A DNA stretch of 64,000 nt, taken from contig JAQGGZ010000005.1 of the NCBI GenBank assembly GCA_028289125.1, positions 83,673 to 147,672 on the forward strand, in the 5' to 3' direction. The notes under the pieces are model-generated. The model did not search any database and had not been told where the DNA came from. It worked only from the letters and a program-made list of their open reading frames with translations. Positions 50,252 through 58,889 of this stretch are shown one piece after another (the first letter of the stretch is position 1; the number at the start of each line of letters is the position of its first letter). Origin of the DNA: Candidatus Saccharimonadota bacterium. Its GTDB lineage: Bacteria; Patescibacteriota; Saccharimonadia; Saccharimonadales; UBA4665. The translations under genes and the position numbers were made by a program.

Positions 50252-52565
50252 CGCCGGAATCGATCTGCTGCAGCTTATACTGCGTATAGCGTTCGGCCGC
50301 CAATCTGGTCAGCGCTTCATCCTCGCCTTGGTTAACAAACTGCATCGCTTGGCCGAGCATCGGGTGCACCTGGGTCAGTTTCTCGTGCATCTGCTGAACC
50401 AGCTTGCGGTAGCCCGGATGGCCCTGTGGACTGGTGCGGAGTTCGTGAAAATGGAATGCTTCACGGGCATTGTAGGTGACTTTCCAGCGCATGCGGTGAC
50501 CAAGTAGCGTGGCGTACTGGGCTTCGAGCGCATAACCGCGGCCCTGGAGGAGGCTGTAGAGATGCAGACTTATGTCGAAGCAGCTCTGGAACAGTTCGGC
50601 CAGGCCGGCTTCTTCTACCAACGCAGGAACCTCATAGCCGTAGCGTGGGGTCAAAGCTTGCCATTCGAGGTCGTCTACCATGCGGTGACGTTGCAGGTCG
50701 CGGAAGATCCCGTAATCACATACCAGATCCCAGCTGTAGTGAATTTTTTCCAGTGCACGGCCAGGACGATGCCGTCGGTTGAGACGTTCGCCCATATAGG
50801 CGTCAAACACTGTCAGCTTCTGGTCATAGCCCCATTCATTGGTGATGCTTCGCAACTTCGTGAGCGATAGGCTGCTGTGTTCGTACAACATGTCAGGGAC
50901 GATGTCGAGTTCGTTGCGTGGCCAGACATCGGTGAGTGTAACCGGTTCGGTGGCATCGGTGCCGTAATCGTCAGGCAACATACTGGCGGCGACTTCGGCG
51001 ACAGCCCGATTGGTGTTAGAGCGATAGGCGACCCAGGCACCGCCACGTTCAGGTTTGTCGGCTCGCTCAAGGAAAGTCGGGAGGATCTTACGGGCTTCAG
51101 CCAGCAGTTCCCGGCCCGTTTGACGGGCTTCCGGTAAATCGTCGCTCATAAGGTGCATGATCAGGCTTTCAAGCGCCTGACCGGATGCGAACACGCCGAC
51201 GGTCGATGTCGTGGCAACCGGTAGGACCGCACGGATGGCATCGCAGGCCTGGGCGCGGGTGGCACCTTTCCAGGCCATATCACGTTCGTCGGCCGGCACG
51301 TCAGACTCGTCTTGGACGTACTCGGTCAGCTGCCTGACCATGGCGGAGTAGTTATCAAAGATCTGGTCCATAGCCTGGCAGTAATCAGTGGTAGTGGCGT
51401 CATCAAAGTGAGCCGGCACGTGGTAACGGTAGCGACCGTTTACGTCTTTCTGGTCGAAGTAAATATAGCGGGTGGATTGTTCGAGGTACGCAGCCAGGCG
51501 ACCCCATTCAAGTTTCTTGGTAAGGAGGTTGGACGCGTTCTCAACGACGAAATGGATACCGACCAGCTGCTGGACCGAGTCATCGCCGTAGGCGGTTATG
51601 ACACGCTGGAGCAATTTTTCGTCCTGATTCATGGCGTGGGCGAATTCATCGAGAATAGTCAGGCGCATGTCATCGGCTCGGCGGCTGAGGCGCGCCATAG
51701 CGGCGGCGATGGTGACCGGGCTCAACTTGTCGGTGAAAGCGTATACATTGCCGGTCGGGTTCGATACGGCTTCACGCAAGTAATCATCACCGGCCTGTGT
51801 CGTCTGAAGACCACGATCGGTCTTGATTACGTATGGATTGTCAGAATTCTTGGCGGCCTTCTCGGTCGCCTTCTTGTTCTTTTTGGCTGGTAACATAGGT
51901 TGCACCTTCTCCCACAGCAATTTATGAATTTGTTCGATCGTCATCAGTTTGTCGCCACGGACACAGTCGATGCGGTGAAAGTCTTTGGGGAAAAGGTCGC
52001 ATAAGGAGTCGTAGACTTCGACGGAACGCTGCAGATGTGACAGGTCTGCCTCGTGAAGATCGCGCTTCTTGTCAGTGTAACTACGGGCCTCTTTTTGGTC
52101 GACGAGCGATTGGGCTATCTCAGCCGGGACACGTAATACGAAATTCATTTGCGGCCGCGGGATGCCGAGCAGCTGGAATTCCAGGTTATCTAGCCAGATG
52201 AAATAGCCGCGGCGTTCTTCGGCGTGGCTGAACTTCGTGCCCTGATGGGCCATGTTCGAACCGGTATACCGATTGGCGATGACCACTTTGCCTGCAGCCA
52301 GGGCTTGACGGATTTGTGCGGCAGCTTCGTAGCGGTCAAGTGCATAAAATAATGAGCCGGTGTATGGTCCGACTTCTTCGGCCGTGCCGTAGTCACCGTT
52401 CAGGTAACGGCGGACGAAGTGGCTGGAGGGCTGGTCGTACTGCGGGAAATCAAAGGTAGCGACATCGTAGCCGGCACGCTCAAGCGCCTCGGTCAACAGT
52501 TTGAACTGCGTCCCCTTGCCCGATCCGTCGGTCCCTTCGATTACGAAAAAAGCGCCTTGTGCCAT
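50232..52565 (-). CDS. dTMP kinase fused to tandem ThyX (flavin-dependent thymidylate synthase) domains
   Basis: A 777-residue fusion. Residues 1-225 are thymidylate kinase: P-loop EGTDGSGKG, DRYEAA and ANRYTGSN (the DRX-type motif), and a LID region rich in Lys/Arg. After a Lys/Ala linker (about 226-243) come two ThyX-like domains of about 240 residues each. In the first, the signature site reads LEWGRLAAYLEQSTRY, with WGR in place of RHR; the second has DLQRHRMVDDLEWQALTPRYG with RHR intact and NAREAFHFHELR. The protein would make dTMP from dUMP using methylenetetrahydrofolate and FAD, then phosphorylate it to dTDP. ATG 52565 has GGGAG 7 nt upstream. dcd precedes it in the operon. Confidence 0.85.
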   Translation of the reverse strand: MAQGAFFVIEGTDGSGKGTQFKLLTEALERAGYDVATFDFPQYDQPSSHFVRRYLNGDYGTAEEVGPYTGSLFYALDRYEAAAQIRQALAAGKVVIANRYTGSNMAHQGTKFSHAEERRGYFIWLDNLEFQLLGIPRPQMNFVLRVPAEIAQSLVDQKEARSYTDKKRDLHEADLSHLQRSVEVYDSLCDLFPKDFHRIDCVRGDKLMTIEQIHKLLWEKVQPMLPAKKNKKATEKAAKNSDNPYVIKTDRGLQTTQAGDDYLREAVSNPTGNVYAFTDKLSPVTIAAAMARLSRRADDMRLTILDEFAHAMNQDEKLLQRVITAYGDDSVQQLVGIHFVVENASNLLTKKLEWGRLAAYLEQSTRYIYFDQKDVNGRYRYHVPAHFDDATTTDYCQAMDQIFDNYSAMVRQLTEYVQDESDVPADERDMAWKGATRAQACDAIRAVLPVATTSTVGVFASGQALESLIMHLMSDDLPEARQTGRELLAEARKILPTFLERADKPERGGAWVAYRSNTNRAVAEVAASMLPDDYGTDATEPVTLTDVWPRNELDIVPDMLYEHSSLSLTKLRSITNEWGYDQKLTVFDAYMGERLNRRHRPGRALEKIHYSWDLVCDYGIFRDLQRHRMVDDLEWQALTPRYGYEVPALVEEAGLAELFQSCFDISLHLYSLLQGRGYALEAQYATLLGHRMRWKVTYNAREAFHFHELRTSPQGHPGYRKLVQQMHEKLTQVHPMLGQAMQFVNQGEDEALTRLAAERYTQYKLQQIDSGVDKAIK

Positions 52566-52592
52566 CGTCATACTCCCTGCTCGTTATCGGTA

Positions 52593-53309
52593 CTACTCAA
52601 CATCTTTGAGGCCGTCGACTTTCTGCGGCAAGCGTCGCTTGTCGAGATAGGCTTTCGGCAGCATCAGTTCGGGCTTCCAACTGGCGATGAGATCGCTCAG
52701 GTTGGTGCCTGTCTGGTATTTACCGCTGAAGCCCTGGTCGCGACCGGTGCCGTAGTTGCCTTCGACTTCGCCAGTATCATGGAAGATGATTTGAGCGATG
52801 CGTTCGCCGACCGGTAGCAAGACGATTTCGTGCTGATTGAGGTTGTAGATTTCAAGGGTCAGACGGTTGATGTAGCCTGGGTCGATCCAACCGGCGTCGA
52901 AACAGACTGCAACGCCGTTACGACCCCATGTCGAGCGAGATTTGACTTCGCAGGCACCAGGAGGCGTGATACCGAAGAATTCGTGGGTGTGAGCCAATAT
53001 GCGCTCACCCGGATAGACCGGAATGACCGGATGGTCTTCGGGGATGCCGACCAGCGGTTTGACGCCGAGCTTATCGCACCATTCCTTGTGCGGCATCGCC
53101 TTTAATGACGGACCGAAGTAACGGTCAACGTCGCCTTTGTCGAACGGGTTATAAATCGGGTGGTCGCCCGATCGTTCCGTGCGGTAATAATAATAGCCAA
53201 GTGTCACGTCAAGACTGGCGTGCGAAACTTGTTTTGGATCGAATGGCGTGCATACGATGTGGCCGGCAGTCAGGGCCTGACGAATCTGCTGGTTACTGAA
53301 CACGCTCAT
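52593..53309 (-). CDS. dcd: dCTP deaminase (Dcd/Dut family)
   Basis: A 238-residue trimeric nucleotidase-family protein. The substrate-binding SRSTWGRNGV and the DAGWIDPGYINRLTLEIYN region with the catalytic Glu are typical of dCTP deaminase; GTGRDQGFSGKYQ near the C terminus closes the active site. It makes dUTP from dCTP, feeding the ThyX-Tmk fusion encoded 27 nt downstream. Some relatives are bifunctional and also release dUMP. It is about 40 residues longer than E. coli Dcd, mainly through an insertion at residues 45-85. Confidence 0.92.
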   Translation of the reverse strand: MSVFSNQQIRQALTAGHIVCTPFDPKQVSHASLDVTLGYYYYRTERSGDHPIYNPFDKGDVDRYFGPSLKAMPHKEWCDKLGVKPLVGIPEDHPVIPVYPGERILAHTHEFFGITPPGACEVKSRSTWGRNGVAVCFDAGWIDPGYINRLTLEIYNLNQHEIVLLPVGERIAQIIFHDTGEVEGNYGTGRDQGFSGKYQTGTNLSDLIASWKPELMLPKAYLDKRRLPQKVDGLKDVE

Positions 53310-53398
53310 AGCGTAAAATACTCCTCCACTTTCCCCTCTTACCGGGATCTGTCATTATTCTAGCCGTACGTCAGGCTTGATGGCAAGTCAAAATTATA

Positions 53399-53418
53399 GT
53401 GGTCTATACAACAGCCGG
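53399..53418 (-). repeat. 20-nt direct repeat, copy 1
   Basis: Matches 53438-53457 in 19 of 20 positions, 39 nt away. On the minus strand it reads as a second end (Pro-Ala-Val-Val-stop) of the upstream kinase gene. Confidence 0.6.
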
Positions 53419-53442
53419 ACGCAGGACGGTTTGTATGGTGGT

Positions 53443-54213
53443 CTATACGACAGCCGGCATGGGTGCCGGGCCGGCGTGATACGCGACCTGCAATTGACCG
53501 GATGTCAGGTCGTGATAAAACTGGCTGGCGACCGTGGCGAGGTCTTCAAGGGTGCCGTCGTTATAGATCGTGACCTGGTACGGGATGGTCAGGCGCTCGC
53601 GTTCGGTCGGATCGGTCTCGTCGCGTTCTTCGGCGTCGCTGCGGATGATGCGGACGACGATGCCACGGACTTCAAGGATGCGTTCAGCGTCCCCAGGGAA
53701 GCGTAAACCTGTCACGACGACCAGCTCGCAGCCCTCGGCTTCGGCGTGTTTGATACGACGGATAATCTCGTCGTACCACACGCCCGGGCCGATCATCTTC
53801 ACGAAATAGCCGCCCAGCCATTGCAGCAACGGCCGGTACGTTTCTTTAGTGTCAAGATTTACCTGGCCACGAAGTAGCTGAGGTTGTTCCTGAAGCATCT
53901 GGGCGTACTGATACAGTTTCGCGAACATCGAGGCGTCGGTCGCTTCGTCGCTGCTGGTGAACTCGAGCAGCGTCTCGTCCGTCTCGACGTGCAGCACGTC
54001 CCAAACGATTGACGGAAGTAATCCGATCCATTCGTTCAGCCCATCCTGCGTCGGCAACGGCAGTTTACTGGTGGCCGCTTGCCAGGCATTGGCAACGTCC
54101 ATGACCAGCTGGCCTGACTCGAAATGGCGGCAAGAGCTAGTGGAGGAACCGAGGAGTTGAGCTAAGCTGCTCTTACCGTGGCCTATCTGTCCGGTTACCC
54201 CCACTATATTCAT
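53443..54213 (-). CDS. P-loop kinase resembling deoxynucleoside monophosphate kinases
   Basis: A 256-residue P-loop protein with Walker A GQIGHGKSS at residues 8-16, a VVVTGLRFPGDAERI Walker B region and a RIIRSDAEERDETDPTE LID-like stretch. It resembles phage-type dNMP kinases. Its place just upstream of dcd and tmk-thyX supports a role in deoxynucleotide supply. Its last codons are partly duplicated just after the stop. Confidence 0.7.
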   Translation of the reverse strand: MNIVGVTGQIGHGKSSLAQLLGSSTSSCRHFESGQLVMDVANAWQAATSKLPLPTQDGLNEWIGLLPSIVWDVLHVETDETLLEFTSSDEATDASMFAKLYQYAQMLQEQPQLLRGQVNLDTKETYRPLLQWLGGYFVKMIGPGVWYDEIIRRIKHAEAEGCELVVVTGLRFPGDAERILEVRGIVVRIIRSDAEERDETDPTERERLTIPYQVTIYNDGTLEDLATVASQFYHDLTSGQLQVAYHAGPAPMPAVV

Positions 54214-54231
54214 ACCGCTATTGTATAGGTA

Positions 54232-55161
54232 TTACAGCGTTGGTTCAACGGTAATCGAAGGACCCATCGTCGACGCGATGTGGATAGTCTTGACGTAAAT
54301 ACCTTTGACGCTGGCTGGCTTGTTGGATTTCAAGCTGGCGTAGACGGCTTGGGCGTTCAGCAATAGCTTGTCGGCACCAAAGCTTACTTTGCCGATGCCG
54401 AGGTGGACGATACCGGTGCTGTCGACACGGTATTCGACGCGGCCGGCTTTGGCTTCAGTGACAGCTTTGGCCACGTCAGTCGTAACGGTACCGCTCTTAG
54501 GGTTCGGCATCAGACCACGTGGGCCAAGCAGACGAGCGTACTTACCAAGCTTCGGCATCTGAGCCGGTGTGGCGATCAGGATGTCGAAGTCGATCGTACC
54601 TTTTTCAAGCTGCTTGGTCAGGGTTTCAACACCGCTGATGTCAGCACCTTCGACAGTAGCGTCGTCAAAGACGGCTACCTTAACGGTCTTACCGGTACCG
54701 GCAGGCAGTACAAGGTTGTCGCGCAGGTTCTGGTCGGCGTGGCGGGGGTTGACGTTGAGATTGACGTGCAGTTCGACGGTAGCGTCAAACTTGACCGGGT
54801 TAGTCTCAACAGCCAGCTTGATAGCTTCTTTGAGGCTGTAGGCCTTAGATTTGTCGATGAGTTCTGCCTTGGCACGGAAGTTCTTACCCTGGCGAGCCAA
54901 ACGGCTGCGGGTCGGGTTTTGAGCTTGGCGTGGCTTAGCATCTTCAGGAGCAGTTTCAGCGTCTTCGGCTTTGCGCTCTTCTTTGGCGGCTTCAGCTTCA
55001 GCGGCGGCTGCTGCCTTAGCGCTGCGCTTGCCGGCCTTGGCAGGGTTTTTATCGCGGACTTCGTTCTTGGCTTCGACGACTTCAGCGACTTCGGCTTCAA
55101 GAATCTGGTCTTCGGCGACTTTGGGGGTTGCTTTGGTAGTTGGGGTCTTGGCTGTTGCCAT
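54232..55161 (-). CDS. rplA: 50S ribosomal protein L1 with long N-terminal extension
   Basis: A 309-residue L1, about 80 residues longer than usual. Residues 1-85 are a low-complexity Ala/Lys/Glu tail; the L1 fold starts near [19 protein letters not shown], with [11 protein letters not shown], the [16 protein letters not shown] signature and [14 protein letters not shown]1 forms the mobile stalk that releases tRNA. AAAGGA is 7 nt before the ATG. It follows the 73-residue gene, not rplK directly. Confidence 0.96.
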   Translation of the reverse strand: MATAKTPTTKATPKVAEDQILEAEVAEVVEAKNEVRDKNPAKAGKRSAKAAAAAEAEAAKEERKAEDAETAPEDAKPRQAQNPTRSRLARQGKNFRAKAELIDKSKAYSLKEAIKLAVETNPVKFDATVELHVNLNVNPRHADQNLRDNLVLPAGTGKTVKVAVFDDATVEGADISGVETLTKQLEKGTIDFDILIATPAQMPKLGKYARLLGPRGLMPNPKSGTVTTDVAKAVTEAKAGRVEYRVDSTGIVHLGIGKVSFGADKLLLNAQAVYASLKSNKPASVKGIYVKTIHIASTMGPSITVEPTL

Positions 55162-55215
55162 GATTATGTATCCTTTCGTGGTGCTGGCGAGCTCTCTGGC
55201 TCTCCCACAAGTTAC

Positions 55216-55437
55216 TTATTGATTACTATTACTAGTACTAGAGGCTGATGATAATTCAACCATGGTGTCTAACATTCTCTCAATGGTCTGAATAGGAACG
55301 CTGGATGCAAACGCGAACGCCTGATCCGGGCTAACTTTATGGTGCAGTGCGCGATCGATTAACATATCGGCAGCAGTCAACCGCAGTTCCATTTCCCTTA
55401 AAGCTCCGAAATCTCGGAGTTTATCCTCGCCTTCCAT
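55216..55437 (-). CDS. 73-residue hypothetical protein between rplK and rplA
   Basis: A helical, acidic protein starting MEGEDKLRDFGALREMELR, with a SPDQAFAFASSVPIQTIERML middle and a Ser/Asn-rich tail. Not recognised. Its ATG follows the rplK stop after 1 nt, so it is translationally coupled to a ribosomal protein gene; rplK and rplA are normally adjacent. No ribosome binding site of its own. Confidence 0.6.
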   Translation of the reverse strand: MEGEDKLRDFGALREMELRLTAADMLIDRALHHKVSPDQAFAFASSVPIQTIERMLDTMVELSSASSTSNSNQ

Positions 55438-55438
55438 G

Positions 55439-55867
55439 CTATGCCTCGACTTCGACGCCCATGCTCCGTGCCGTGCCGGCTACCATCTTCTTGATAGACT
55501 CGACGTCGTCGGCGTTCATGTCGTGCGCTTTCTCTTCAGCGATCTTCTGCAGTTGAGCTTGAGATAACTTTTTAGAAACTTTTTCACTGTTCGGGCGGCC
55601 CGAACCCTTCTGAATACCTAGTTCAGCGCGGATGCGGTCATCTGTCGGCATGCCGACGACCCGGAAGTCCATGGTGCGGTCATCGTACACGGTGATGTGT
55701 ACGGTAACGGTTGCGCCCTGCATTTCCTTGGTTTGTTCGTTGAATGGGTTGATGAAGTCCATCATGTTGACACCGTACTGACCAAGCGTGCTACCAACTG
55801 GTGGCGCTGCACTGGCCCGGCCGGCCGGGATCTTCATCTTTAAATTGGCACGTATTGCCTTTGCCAT
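55439..55867 (-). CDS. rplK: 50S ribosomal protein L11
   Basis: A 142-residue L11, complete. The N-terminal KMKIPAGRASAAPPVGSTLGQYGVNMMDF and the C-terminal RNA-binding domain (MNADDVESIKKMVAGTARSMGVEVE) are typical. It binds the GTPase-associated centre of 23S rRNA. AAGGAG precedes the ATG. Confidence 0.98.
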   Translation of the reverse strand: MAKAIRANLKMKIPAGRASAAPPVGSTLGQYGVNMMDFINPFNEQTKEMQGATVTVHITVYDDRTMDFRVVGMPTDDRIRAELGIQKGSGRPNSEKVSKKLSQAQLQKIAEEKAHDMNADDVESIKKMVAGTARSMGVEVEA

Positions 55868-55978
55868 AATTAGTCTCCTTCTTTAGCGAGTGTTCAAGCA
55901 ATTGAAGCGCTTTACTGACTCTCCTACCTTTAAGTAGTGCGTAACAGTAGTAATACTAGCAAAATATGGTGATTATGT

Positions 55979-56335
55979 CTAGGAGTCTTCATCCGGCTCG
56001 CCAAACATTTGGCGGGCCCACGGTAATATTTCGAGTTGGCCCGCCAAAGCGTAACCAAGAGCTTGGTCTATCATTTCGGTCGCCGTTTCCTCGTCAGGAG
56101 CCTCATGCCGGATCGCTTCAGCGATGATATTAAAACGTGCGTCCTTATCGTATATGATATACGGATGTTTGGGGTCATGCTCTATCTGGCCGTCAATTTG
56201 CAGCACCACATAATGTTGCAGCCCCCAGTGCATCATATACTTGGCTTCGGCCGGGTCTTCATGGTAAGCCGGAATCAGCATCACTTCCGGAAATAGCGGA
56301 TCGCACCCACCCTTAGGTTCAATCGCCTCGGCCAT
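55979..56335 (-). CDS. hypothetical protein between nusG and rplK
   Basis: A 118-residue acidic soluble protein starting MAEAIEPKGGCDPLFPE. It has aromatic-rich strands (MMHWGLQHYVVLQIDGQIEHD) and a helical C terminus with EETATEMIDQALGYALAG. Not recognised. It is 6 nt downstream of nusG and so is part of the secE-nusG-rplK operon; two of the gaps in this operon are filled by unknown small genes. Confidence 0.65.
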   Translation of the reverse strand: MAEAIEPKGGCDPLFPEVMLIPAYHEDPAEAKYMMHWGLQHYVVLQIDGQIEHDPKHPYIIYDKDARFNIIAEAIRHEAPDEETATEMIDQALGYALAGQLEILPWARQMFGEPDEDS

Positions 56336-56341
56336 ATCGGA

Positions 56342-56884
56342 TTAGACGCGCTTTACCTGCAAGGAGTCCAGTTCAACCGGCGTTTCACGGCCGAACATGT
56401 TGACGAGGACCTTGAGTTTGCCCTTCTGGGCGTCGATTTCGTTGATCGAACCGTCGAAGCCCTTGAACGGACCGTCGATGATGTTGACCACTTCACCGAT
56501 CGAGAAGTCAATCTTGTGCTTCGGCTGTTCGAGGCCCATGCGCTTCTGGATCTTTTCAATTTCGTCGTTACCGAGCGGGGTCGGTTCGGTACCGCTGCCG
56601 ACGAAGCCGGTAACACTTGGCGTGTTGCGGACGATGAACCAGGCGTCTTCGCTCAGTTTCATCTGGACCAGGACGTAACCTTGGAAGATGCGCTTTTCAA
56701 CGACACGGCGCTTACCGTTCTTGATTTCGATCATCTTTTCCTTAGGGACGAGGATTTCGTAAATCTTGTCCTTCATGTCGAGGCTTTCGGCACGCTGGCG
56801 AATGCTTTCAGCGACTTTTTCTTCGTAACCGCTGTATGTGTGGATGGCGTACCACTGCTTTTGGGAATCGTAACGTTTAGTCAT
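56342..56884 (-). CDS. nusG: transcription termination/antitermination factor NusG
   Basis: A 180-residue NusG: NGN domain (WYAIHTYSGYEEKVAESI, GYVLVQM, VRNTPSVTGFVG) and C-terminal KOW domain (GEVVNIIDGPFKGFDGSI). It couples RNA polymerase with ribosome or Rho. AAGGAGAA is 5-6 nt before the ATG. Confidence 0.97.
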   Translation of the reverse strand: MTKRYDSQKQWYAIHTYSGYEEKVAESIRQRAESLDMKDKIYEILVPKEKMIEIKNGKRRVVEKRIFQGYVLVQMKLSEDAWFIVRNTPSVTGFVGSGTEPTPLGNDEIEKIQKRMGLEQPKHKIDFSIGEVVNIIDGPFKGFDGSINEIDAQKGKLKVLVNMFGRETPVELDSLQVKRV

Positions 56885-56896
56885 AAGTAGTTCTCC

Positions 56897-57310
56897 TTAG
56901 CTCTGGGTGAGCAATAACCTAAATAATTTATCAAGTCCGAAGTCGACGATGGCGATGATGACACCGAATACTACGGAAAATATCAGGACGGCACCGGTCA
57001 GTTTGGCTGTCGTCTTGCGGTCGGGCCATGTGACCTGACGTAGTTCCCGCCAGCTGCTGGCGACATACCGAAAGCCGAGAATCTTGCCGAGGAACCTTAA
57101 TGGCCGGCGCAGGAATCGGAAGGGCCGGAAGACCTTTTTCAGACCGCGGCCGGCTTTACGGACCGGACCGCCGGCTTTACTGCTGACGCGACGAGCCCGG
57201 CTCGGGCGCTTGGGCTTACCTTGGTTTTCAGCTTGTTCGCGCACCGTCTGTGATGGTGCCTTCAAGCGACGTGTTTTTTTCTGGTCAGATTGTTCTGGTG
57301 CCATCGCCAT
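56897..57310 (-). CDS. secE: preprotein translocase subunit SecE with basic N-terminal extension
   Basis: A 137-residue SecE. The conserved part is the amphipathic helix SSWRELRQVTWPDRKTT and the single transmembrane helix after it. The first ~75 residues are a very basic Arg/Lys/Pro-rich extension not found in usual 60-130 residue SecE. It clamps SecY. GAGGAG is 6 nt upstream. First gene of the operon. Confidence 0.9.
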   Translation of the reverse strand: MAMAPEQSDQKKTRRLKAPSQTVREQAENQGKPKRPSRARRVSSKAGGPVRKAGRGLKKVFRPFRFLRRPLRFLGKILGFRYVASSWRELRQVTWPDRKTTAKLTGAVLIFSVVFGVIIAIVDFGLDKLFRLLLTQS

Positions 57311-57327
57311 GGATGTCTCCTCAAATT

Positions 57328-57351
57328 AAAAACAACCTACAATTTGTAGGT
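57328..57351 (-). terminator. hairpin with T tail in the secE leader
   Basis: ACCTACAA and TTGTAGGT (57335-57351) pair around a single base; on the minus strand TTGTTTTTAA follows. It lies between the promoter and the secE start, so it may act as an attenuator. Confidence 0.5.
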
Positions 57352-57363
57352 CGTGACAAGTCA

Positions 57364-57392
57364 AGCATAGCGTATGAAAGTACTCACGTCAA
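57364..57392 (-). promoter_or_regulatory. promoter of the secE-nusG operon
   Basis: TTGACG (57387-57392), 17 bp, TATGCT (57364-57369) on the minus strand. The leader would be about 47 nt with a ribosome binding site. Confidence 0.65.
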
Positions 57393-57419
57393 TTGCGGTT
57401 ATTTGCTATGATGAGCGTA

Positions 57420-58889
57420 ATGAAACTGTTTATGCTTGTGGTAGGCCCGGCTGTCGTCGAACTCTTATTACTATTTACGCCTCTTTGGAACGCCCGTCGC
57501 ATCGTCAGTTGGCTACTGGCAATCACCGTCACGCTGAGCAGTATCGTCGTCGGTTTCCTCGAGCCGGGCGTCGGTGCTTACCTCTTCGCTCTCATTAACT
57601 GTTACCGCGTCTTTAACTACGGGCGTATCATCGAAGGCCGTCTGCATGAGGCATATCTATTGGCAAGCGTACGACGGGCTGCCCTGTGGTTGCTGGCGGG
57701 CGGAGTGCTGTCATTCGGTCTGGCCGCCTGGAATACGGCAATCAGTATCTGGATAATCGGCTTGCAGATTCTTGCCGGGGCCGTCGTCTTTATGAGCACC
57801 CGACGCCAGACCAGGACGACCACACCAAGCGCCACCTTACTGCCGAACGGCCAATTGCCCACCGTCACCGTCGCCATACCGGCCCGCAACGAGACGGATG
57901 ATTTGGCAGCCTGCCTCGACTCAGTGCTTGCTAGTGACTATCAGAAATTAGAAATACTGGTGCTCGATGATAACTCACGTGCCAAGGCGGCGGAGGTGAT
58001 CCGGAGCCTGGCGCACGACGGCGTCCGCTTCATACCAGGCGACAAGCCGCGGCGGAACTGGCTGGCAAAGAACCAGGCCTACCAGCGCCTTGCCCGCGAG
58101 GCGAATGGTGAGCTCATCCTCTTCTGTGGTGTCGACATCCGCTTCGAACCGCACAGTATCCGCCAGCTGGTGAGCGAGCTCGTGACCAGTGACAAGCAGA
58201 TGGTCTGTGTCATGCCTAAGAATGAGTCCCGACAGGGGGACCCGCGGTTCTTATTACTTCAGCCGATGCGCTATGCGTGGGAACTGGCCTTTCCGCGACG
58301 TTTCTTCCGTCGACCACCGGTACTGAGCAGCTGCTGGCTGATACGTCGCCAGGCACTGAAAAACACCGGTGGCTTCGCGGCCGTCACCCGTATGATCGTA
58401 CCCGAAGCATTCTTTGCGCGCGAAATGCTGTCGCATGACGGCTATCGGTTCCTGCACGGCAACAAGCTGCTCGGCATCACCAGTCGCAAATCGGTCGTCG
58501 AACAACGGGCGACGGCCATCCGCACCCGGTATCCGCAGCTGCATAAGCGACCGGAACTAGTCTGCCTGACGACCATCGTAGCCCTTTTGGCCTTCGTCGC
58601 CCCGGTGCCGATGCTCGTCAACGCACTCTTGTACAGCTGGCCGTCATACGCCACTGCTGGTCTGTGGGTCGCCGTCGCATGCCAGTTGGCTGCGTATGCG
58701 AAGATCGTGCAGGTTGGCTTCGAGTCACACCTCAACCTTAATACTATGTTGCTGCCGGTGGCGGTTCTCGCTGACATCGCACTGCTCAACTACTCGATGT
58801 GGAAATACGAATTCTCCCAGGTCATCTGGAAAGGCCGCCAGGTTACTGACACGGTCATGCACCGTACCCCGCATTTGCCGAAGGTGTAG
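57420..58889 (+). CDS. membrane-bound family 2 glycosyltransferase
   Basis: A 489-residue enzyme. Two to four transmembrane helices (about 1-20, 28-60 and 85-125) precede a GT2 domain with VTVAIPARNETDD, LDDNSRAK, LFCGVDIRFEP in the DXD position and a QxxRW-like region that is not obvious; three more helices close the C terminus. The domain order is like that of bacterial membrane glycosyltransferases acting on lipids. An extended -10 (TGCTATGAT) ends 7 nt before ATG 57420, so I prefer it over the ATGs at 57408 and 57411. It ends directly against the convergent kinase gene. Confidence 0.82.
   Translation: MKLFMLVVGPAVVELLLLFTPLWNARRIVSWLLAITVTLSSIVVGFLEPGVGAYLFALINCYRVFNYGRIIEGRLHEAYLLASVRRAALWLLAGGVLSFGLAAWNTAISIWIIGLQILAGAVVFMSTRRQTRTTTPSATLLPNGQLPTVTVAIPARNETDDLAACLDSVLASDYQKLEILVLDDNSRAKAAEVIRSLAHDGVRFIPGDKPRRNWLAKNQAYQRLAREANGELILFCGVDIRFEPHSIRQLVSELVTSDKQMVCVMPKNESRQGDPRFLLLQPMRYAWELAFPRRFFRRPPVLSSCWLIRRQALKNTGGFAAVTRMIVPEAFFAREMLSHDGYRFLHGNKLLGITSRKSVVEQRATAIRTRYPQLHKRPELVCLTTIVALLAFVAPVPMLVNALLYSWPSYATAGLWVAVACQLAAYAKIVQVGFESHLNLNTMLLPVAVLADIALLNYSMWKYEFSQVIWKGRQVTDTVMHRTPHLPKV

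Noticed and set aside
54403..55248. 281-codon open frame antisense to rplA
   Set aside because: It mirrors the biased codons of the L1 gene, has a low-complexity Phe/Gly-rich product and no ribosome binding site; a by-product of codon bias.
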